Assembly (NCBI GenBank): GCA_022710255.1
Contig: JAKLHG010000088.1
Location: 1 to 10,709 of the forward strand
Length of the DNA stretch: 10,709 nt
DNA from: Candidatus Hydrogenedentota bacterium
Lineage (GTDB): Bacteria; Hydrogenedentota; Hydrogenedentia; Hydrogenedentales; CAITNO01
Reading direction: 5' to 3'
A program made the position numbers and the translations under genes. The notes under the pieces were generated by a model that was not told the origin of the DNA, ran no database searches, and saw only the letters and a list, made by a program, of their open reading frames with translations. This document shows, piece after piece, positions 6,485 through 10,709 of this stretch. Every line of letters starts with the position of its first letter. The stretch's first letter is position 1.

Positions 6485-9127
6485 TTACCTTTCAATATCC
6501 CCGCGCCGGAAGGGCTGTTCATTGCGTCGCCCGCTCAGCGCTTCCGTACGTTCCAAGGTCGGACGGTGGTTCTTGCGCAAGTCATACTTTTGGAAAATCC
6601 GGTCGAAAAATCCTCCCTTGAACAACTCTTCCACATTAACATCGTAGTATTCATTGATTTTGTGATGGGTCAACCGGTCGATGTCCATGCCCTCCTTAAT
6701 AATATAGGGCGTCACCAGCATGACCATGTTTTGTTTTTCACGCTTGGTCTGGCGGGAACTGAACAGCCAGCCTACCACCGGCAGGTCGCCGAGGATAGGC
6801 GTCTGAGGTTGACGCTTGCGGACAGCGCTGTCACGAATCAGTCCCGCAATTACCGCGGTAGATCCGTCCTTTACGAGGGTCTTATTAGTTACTTTGGATT
6901 TGTTGGTGGTGGGCCCCGTGATATCCACGTTGGTGATGGAGGTGGCGTTGGTATCCGAGATTTCCACCTCGGAGCTCAGCATGACATTGTCTCCTTCGGA
7001 TATCTGCGGCGTGACTTTCAATTTGATACCTACGTCCTGCCGTTCCACACGCGTATAACCGCCGTAGGAACCGTAGTCCATATTACCGGTAGCTGTTCGG
7101 GAGGTGCTGGTGCTCGTGATAAAGGGCACCTCTTGGCCAACGATGATGTTGGCCTCTTCATTATCTAACGTTACCAGAGAGGGTTGGGATAACACTTCCG
7201 TGTCGGAGAGTTTTTCCACGGCCTGAAACAATACCGGCGCGAAGGGCACTTTGATCTTTTTTCCGTTCCAGTTAAAATTGAGTGCGTCATACACTCCGAG
7301 GGTGAGGCCGCTGCTGCCTTCCGTACCCAGTCCGAGTGCGGCGTTACGAATGGCGGCACGGGGGCCGCCCACAATTTCTTCCGCCGTTTTTGCCGCATCC
7401 AGCAGGGTCACCAGGTTGTCTGTGCTGGTCATGCCGAAGCCGTCGGCTCCTCCGACGGAAGCGGTATCCACGGTCAAGCCGAAGTCATCCGTCATCTTCA
7501 CTTCCATGATGACTGCGTCCACGCACACTTGGCGCTGCGGAACATCGAGGCGCGCGATAAACGTTTCAAGAAGTTTATAATCCTGGGGGGAAGCCACAAT
7601 AAGCAGGGAGTTCGTGCGGTCATACCGGGTAATCTGCACCTTCTGTTCAAAAGGCTGCACTTCCGGCGCGGCCGAACTGCCGCCGCCGCCGCCGCCGCCG
7701 CCCGGTGCGCCGCCCGCGCCGCCGGGACCCGCCGCCTTGCGCGGAGCGGTCCCGATAAGGGGCTGTATGGCCGTTTCCACACTCTCCGCGTCCGCATTGA
7801 GCAGCTGATAGATATGCATATTGTTGGCTTCATACGGTGTCGGGGTATCCAGTCGTTTTACCAAGTCACGCACCTGATTCATCATGTCGAACGTGGCAAC
7901 GACAATCAGTGAGTTGAGCCGCTCATCCGGAACCATACGCAACACTTCTTCGCGGCTGCCGATGACTTGGGCTTCCGCCTGGGGAACCGGAGACGGGCGT
8001 GTGGCCCGGACGGGTCGCACCGGCACCGTGGGACGCGAAGGTTGGGGGGAGGGCCCCATGCCGCCGCCGCCGTCGCCAACCAGCACCTGGTTGATTTGTT
8101 CGGACAAGACCTCCGCCCGGGTATATTCCAAGGTGAAGATTTCCATACTGGTATCAAAACCGGGCACATCGGCTTCATCCAGGAACGCAAACATGCGCCG
8201 CAATCCGTCAGCAGTGTCCGTGATAATCAGGGTGTTCGTCGGGGCGTATACGTCGATCTGGCCGCTCTTGGAGCCCAGTATCTGCAAGGCGCGCTGGATC
8301 TCTGTGGCATCGCCATTTTCAATGGTGACGATGTGGGTCGAAAAACCGTCATACCCTTTAATCAGATCCTCTTTCCCTTTCACCAGGGGCTTCTTTTCCG
8401 ACGATACCGCATCCGGGGTCGGGATTACTTTTATCAAATGACCGTCAAGGCTTTCCACCATGGCATAACCCCGTGACGAAAGAATCGATTCCAGGACTTC
8501 ATACGCCATCTCTGGGGGAATTTTGTCATGTGTGATAATGGTAACATTGACGGCGGAGAGGTTGGGATCCAAATCAAAGTTGCGTCCCGTCAACCGGGAT
8601 ATGGTTTCTATTACGGTGAGCAGGGGCGCGTCTTGAAAGTCGAAGGAAACCGGCTCATCCGGCACTTCGCCTGTTTTTTCTTTCGACGCCATGGGGTGGC
8701 CCACACCGGTGCTGCCCGGTTCCCGGGGTGCTGCCGAAGTCGCAGGCGCTGTTTCAGGGCGCAGGGGTGTGCGACGGCGCACGGGGGGCGCGGGCGGACG
8801 GTCCGGGCGAACGCCCGGCGCAAGAGGGCGTGTTGAACGGGGCGCCATGATTGGCGGTTGTTCCTCTTCCTGGGGAACATTTCCCGTTTCCTCTTCATAG
8901 ATTTGAACCTCTTCCTGAACAGGTCGTTCTGGCGGCGCTTCTCCTCGGGGAGGCGCTGTGTAAGGCACATCCACCTCATTCACTTCAACCGGACGCGCTT
9001 CCTCGACAGTTTCGACGCCCCCTTGTACATCTTCCATGTCCTCCGATACCTGGGCCGATGCAGGGGATGCAAGACACCAGAGAAAGAAAAGGATGGATAT
9101 CATGCTGGAGCAGGCTTTTTTATGCAC
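6485..9127 (-). CDS. gspD: GspD, T2SS outer-membrane secretin (GTG start)
   Basis: Multimeric outer-membrane channel for folded exoproteins, 880 residues from the GTG at 9127 (family about 650-750). The signal peptide MHKKACSSMISILFFLWCLASPASA is followed by Gln-Val. An acidic, then Pro/Arg-rich, segment (about 26-160) has no counterpart in usual GspD. After it come N0 (about 161-240), N1 (about 265-325), N2 (about 330-430, with a Pro-rich insert near 351-390), N3 (about 438-535, with eight consecutive Gly at 476-483) and the secretin barrel. Barrel landmarks are VLSQPSLVTLDNEEANIIVGQEVPF (about 645-669), IKLKVTPQI and the signature TPILGDLPVVGWLFSS (776-791). Start choice: an in-frame TTG at 9142 exists, but GGAAGGA (9140-9134) lies 6 nt before the GTG and would sit inside the longer frame. 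No lipobox is seen, so a pilotin or other route would be needed for outer-membrane targeting. Confidence 0.97.
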   Translation of the reverse strand: MHKKACSSMISILFFLWCLASPASAQVSEDMEDVQGGVETVEEARPVEVNEVDVPYTAPPRGEAPPERPVQEEVQIYEEETGNVPQEEEQPPIMAPRSTRPLAPGVRPDRPPAPPVRRRTPLRPETAPATSAAPREPGSTGVGHPMASKEKTGEVPDEPVSFDFQDAPLLTVIETISRLTGRNFDLDPNLSAVNVTIITHDKIPPEMAYEVLESILSSRGYAMVESLDGHLIKVIPTPDAVSSEKKPLVKGKEDLIKGYDGFSTHIVTIENGDATEIQRALQILGSKSGQIDVYAPTNTLIITDTADGLRRMFAFLDEADVPGFDTSMEIFTLEYTRAEVLSEQINQVLVGDGGGGMGPSPQPSRPTVPVRPVRATRPSPVPQAEAQVIGSREEVLRMVPDERLNSLIVVATFDMMNQVRDLVKRLDTPTPYEANNMHIYQLLNADAESVETAIQPLIGTAPRKAAGPGGAGGAPGGGGGGGGSSAAPEVQPFEQKVQITRYDRTNSLLIVASPQDYKLLETFIARLDVPQRQVCVDAVIMEVKMTDDFGLTVDTASVGGADGFGMTSTDNLVTLLDAAKTAEEIVGGPRAAIRNAALGLGTEGSSGLTLGVYDALNFNWNGKKIKVPFAPVLFQAVEKLSDTEVLSQPSLVTLDNEEANIIVGQEVPFITSTSTSRTATGNMDYGSYGGYTRVERQDVGIKLKVTPQISEGDNVMLSSEVEISDTNATSITNVDITGPTTNKSKVTNKTLVKDGSTAVIAGLIRDSAVRKRQPQTPILGDLPVVGWLFSSRQTKREKQNMVMLVTPYIIKEGMDIDRLTHHKINEYYDVNVEELFKGGFFDRIFQKYDLRKNHRPTLERTEALSGRRNEQPFRRGDIER
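7679..7702 (-). repeat. Perfect (GGC)8 trinucleotide repeat in gspD
   Basis: Eight uninterrupted GGC codons on the coding strand give eight consecutive glycines in the N3 domain of the secretin, inside a wider Gly/Ala/Pro loop (about residues 465-489). Glycine-rich loops in N3 are known in GspD. What stands out is the absence of synonymous changes among the codons. A pure triplet run can gain or lose units by slippage without breaking the frame. Confidence 0.95.
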
Positions 9128-9341
9128 AGTCTTTCCTTCCAAATCGCGGTTGATAACAGGTCAACGCTTTAGGGCAAATGCCCTGTCCGCTGCAGAAAAT
9201 ACAGCCGGAAACGGTTCTCATAGTAACGCACTTACATACGTCTTCAGCGGGTATATTCCTGCCCGCCCACTTCTAACATTCCTTGTGGCATAAAGTATAT
9301 TCAGGGAATGCCTTGCGATATTTCTCACATTTTATTTACAA
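9128..9341 (-). promoter_or_regulatory. Structured 5' leader of gspD
   Basis: If transcription starts from the promoter just upstream, gspD has an untranslated leader of about 214 nt. It contains several short inverted repeats: GCG-TTGA paired with TCAA-CGC around a 7-nt loop with one bulge (9167-9146), ending only 5 nt before the ribosome site GGAAGGA (9140-9134); a perfect AGGGCA/TGCCCT palindrome (9184-9171); GCGGG/CCCGC (9266-9247); and GGCAT/ATGCC (9312-9287). None is followed by a T-run, so none looks like a factor-independent terminator. I do not recognise a known riboswitch class. No credible gene lies here on either strand. Confidence 0.45.
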
Positions 9342-9347
9342 GCATAT

Positions 9348-9376
9348 ATTTTAGCATAAAGGCCTGAATCTGTCAA
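9348..9376 (-). promoter_or_regulatory. Sigma70-type promoter for gspD-K
   Basis: On the minus strand a perfect -35 hexamer TTGACA (9376-9371) is followed by a 17-nt spacer and the -10 hexamer TAAAAT (9353-9348), five of six matches to TATAAT. The spacer ends in TGC, so there is also an extended -10 (TGn). Start of transcription would be near 9341. It points at gspD and lies about 310 nt beyond the gspC stop, so it would drive gspD-K independently of gspC. Confidence 0.7.
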
Positions 9377-9490
9377 CAAACTACTTATCGCTCCCAAGGG
9401 TGCCTCTCTGGAAATTCATGGCTGCGGAAAGTCCATCGCATCTCTATCTTTTTCGCGTATGAAGCCTCCACCCTGCGCAGCCCTATGCGG

Positions 9491-9561
9491 GATGGAGCGA
9501 AGCGCAACCCCGGTCTCCCGTGCTGTTATGTTCAATACCGGTGGTTTCGCTTCGCTCCATC
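9491..9561. repeat. Long imperfect inverted repeat, repeat-element-like
   Basis: The arms 9491-9514 and 9537-9561 pair over 23 positions: 14 perfect pairs (GATGGAGCGAAGCG with its complement), one mismatch, four pairs, a 1-nt bulge and five pairs, around a 22-nt loop. Neither strand has a T-run after the stem, so it is not a standard intrinsic terminator, although it could still stop or slow polymerase or protect the 3' end of gspC RNA. GC-rich palindromes of this look often occur as dispersed intergenic repeats (REP or MITE-like); no second copy is present in this window, so copy number is unknown. Confidence 0.7.
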
Positions 9562-9574
9562 TAATCCGCAATAT

Positions 9575-9660
9575 TATGTCACTGCCGCAGAAAAGCAGGG
9601 GCATCTGTCCCGCTGCTCTGTCATGTTTTCACGCAGGTGCATTTCTGGAACAGTGACATA
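9575..9660. repeat. Nested inverted repeats just downstream of gspC
   Basis: A perfect 10-bp inverted repeat, TATGTCACTG (9575-9584) with CAGTGACATA (9651-9660), encloses a second hairpin, AGCAG-GGG (9594-9601) with CCC-G-CTGCT (9609-9617), which has one bulged base and a 7-nt loop. The outer arms begin 25 nt after the gspC stop codon. It could be a structured 3' end of the gspC message, or the ends of a tiny inserted element. There is no T-tract to make it a standard terminator. Confidence 0.55.
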
Positions 9661-9685
9661 TCCGGACCTGATTCAAGTGGGTGGT

Positions 9686-10651
9686 CTACTGTACATAAAA
9701 GACCAACACATTCGGTTGACCGTTACGAAGAATACCGACTCTAAAGGAAGAGGCGCTCTGGTAGCGCTGAAAGATTTCCATTAATTTTTCACGGCTGTCA
9801 ATACGTTCATTGTTGATTGTCTGCAATACGTCTCCGTCTTGGAATCCCAGTTTTTGAGCCAGCGGATACTGACTGATATTATCTGCGGTGAGGCCGACCA
9901 CGTTGCCGGAATTGTCGGTTTCGACTTTTGGTGTGATTTTCACCAGCGTGTCTATATTGGTGATGGCCTCGTTCACAATAGCATTTCGGTCCACCTTGGT
10001 GCGCTGCATCCGCGCTCCGCCTTCCTGTGCAGACCCGGTCTCAGGCAGGGCGCGCCGTACCGGCATTCCCGGACTTGAAGGTACCGGAGGGCTGTTTGTC
10101 GCCGCCGCTTGTTCCAACTGTTCCGGGTCTTCCATGCGCAACCGCTCCCGTTGTGGCGGGTCTTTGCGTTTGTTAAGCAAAATAACTTCGCGCTTGAAGA
10201 TGGAATCCAACGTGACATCGGTAACGACTTCAGCGCCCGGAAGATAGGGACGAACCCCGTCCTGATTGTCCATGTTCTCAATAAAAGCGGACGCGAAAGG
10301 ATCGCCAGGTTCCAAGGCGATGGTGCCCCGCAGTTTCAGGTTGAGTTCGCTCTCCGCAATATCTTCTTGTATGAGCTCGCCCTCCGGACCCTCTTCCGGC
10401 TGTTCTCCGTAGCTCTCCCCCGCGAAGCCGAACAACCCGCTCCGTACCAGACCGTCATACATTTCGCGGGCGCCTAGCTGGTAGACTTTTCCGGCGCTGG
10501 CCTCGTCCTCGAAAGATCCCTCGACTTCTTCAAGCGGGGGCAATGGCGTCATGAATAGCCTCACTACCAGAAAAACGATACCTGCAATGCCCGCGAGCAG
10601 CGCCAAATCCACCAGGCGGAAAATCCGTCGTATTGCGAGACTTCGAATCAT
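9686..10651 (-). CDS. gspC: GspC, inner-membrane connector of T2SS
   Basis: Bitopic inner-membrane protein that joins the platform to the secretin; 321 residues, close to the usual length. Domains in order: short cytoplasmic basic start (MIRSLAIRRIFR), one membrane helix (about 14-33), an acidic periplasmic linker (about 76-100), the HR homology region (about 101-165, with LKLRGTIA, FIENMDNQ, YLPGAEV and a final strand REVILLNKR), a Pro-rich linker (about 187-215), and a C-terminal PDZ domain (about 235-321, with VVGLTADNI, LAQKLGFQDGDVLQTINNERI and VGILRNGQPNVLVFYV). In known systems HR binds the N0 domain of GspD and PDZ contributes to substrate choice. The ATG at 10651 is preceded in frame by a stop (TGA at 10660-10658), fixing the start. 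No strong ribosome site is seen. It is the first gene of the locus but stands 558 nt from gspD. Confidence 0.95.
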   Translation of the reverse strand: MIRSLAIRRIFRLVDLALLAGIAGIVFLVVRLFMTPLPPLEEVEGSFEDEASAGKVYQLGAREMYDGLVRSGLFGFAGESYGEQPEEGPEGELIQEDIAESELNLKLRGTIALEPGDPFASAFIENMDNQDGVRPYLPGAEVVTDVTLDSIFKREVILLNKRKDPPQRERLRMEDPEQLEQAAATNSPPVPSSPGMPVRRALPETGSAQEGGARMQRTKVDRNAIVNEAITNIDTLVKITPKVETDNSGNVVGLTADNISQYPLAQKLGFQDGDVLQTINNERIDSREKLMEIFQRYQSASSFRVGILRNGQPNVLVFYVQ

Positions 10652-10709
10652 AAACGTTCATACTCTATGTAACAAGATAACAAATACTCAATCACCCATC
10701 GAATCCGCT

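Noticed and set aside
5517..6647. Open frame of 376 codons on the plus strand opposite gspE
   Set aside because: It lies exactly antisense to the conserved GspE N-terminal half, shows no domain or signal, and long antisense frames are expected opposite genes of this codon usage.
9151..9165. FNR-like site TTGAT...GTCAA in the gspD leader
   Set aside because: The half-sites are 5 nt apart, not 4, and the second half is off consensus; it is better explained as the hairpin next to the ribosome site.
9491..9561. Intrinsic terminator after gspC
   Set aside because: The stem is strong, but the loop is long and neither strand has a following T-run.
9416..9604. Frame of 62 codons on the minus strand between gspC and gspD
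   Set aside because: It runs through the imperfect palindrome, has no ribosome site or domain, and reads like translated repeat DNA.
10652..10709. Possible gspC promoter: TTGTTA, 17 nt, TATGAT
   Set aside because: The -10 match overlaps the gspC start codon, so transcription from it would begin inside the gene. The real promoter is probably beyond the right edge.

Overview
The window is almost entirely one type II secretion system (T2SS, Gsp/general secretion) locus. All genes lie on the minus strand in the canonical order gspC-D-E-F-G-H-I-J-K, read from right to left. gspC to gspJ are complete. gspK runs off the left edge, so the locus continues there, where gspL and gspM would be expected. 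Base composition is moderate (roughly mid-50s % GC by eye). A secretin plus inner-membrane GspC means the host has two membranes. A proteobacterial or related diderm lineage fits, but the sequence alone does not name one. The long extra segments in the secretin and in GspH, and a MshEN-type N-terminus on the ATPase, do not resemble the textbook enterobacterial or Vibrio systems.

Layout: gspC (10651-9686) comes first. A 558-nt gap follows (9685-9128) that holds two inverted-repeat structures, then a near-consensus sigma70-type promoter (9376-9348), then a leader of about 214 nt rich in small hairpins. gspD starts at a GTG at 9127. From gspD to gspK the genes are packed with gaps of 2, 15 and 3 nt, an 11-nt overlap, gaps of 8 and 9 nt, and a 29-nt overlap. 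This looks like one translationally coupled transcript. gspC can therefore be expressed separately from the rest.

How the parts work together: GspD forms the outer-membrane channel. GspC joins the inner-membrane platform to the secretin through its HR and PDZ regions. GspE is the cytoplasmic ATPase and GspF the platform membrane protein. GspG is the major pseudopilin, and GspH, I, J and K are minor pseudopilins that build the tip of the pseudopilus that pushes folded substrates out. No secreted substrate, prepilin peptidase (gspO), gspL, gspM or pilotin gene is visible.

This is a recognisable system, not a new one. The points most worth a second look are: (i) two tandem 24-residue MshEN motifs with a 5-residue spacer at the GspE N-terminus, predicting cyclic-di-GMP control of secretion; (ii) a proline-rich extension of about 135 residues before the N0 domain of GspD, plus a pure (GGC)8 polyglycine tract in N3; (iii) the gspC/gspD gap with its own promoter, structured leader and repeat-like inverted repeats; (iv) an unusually long, acidic GspH.
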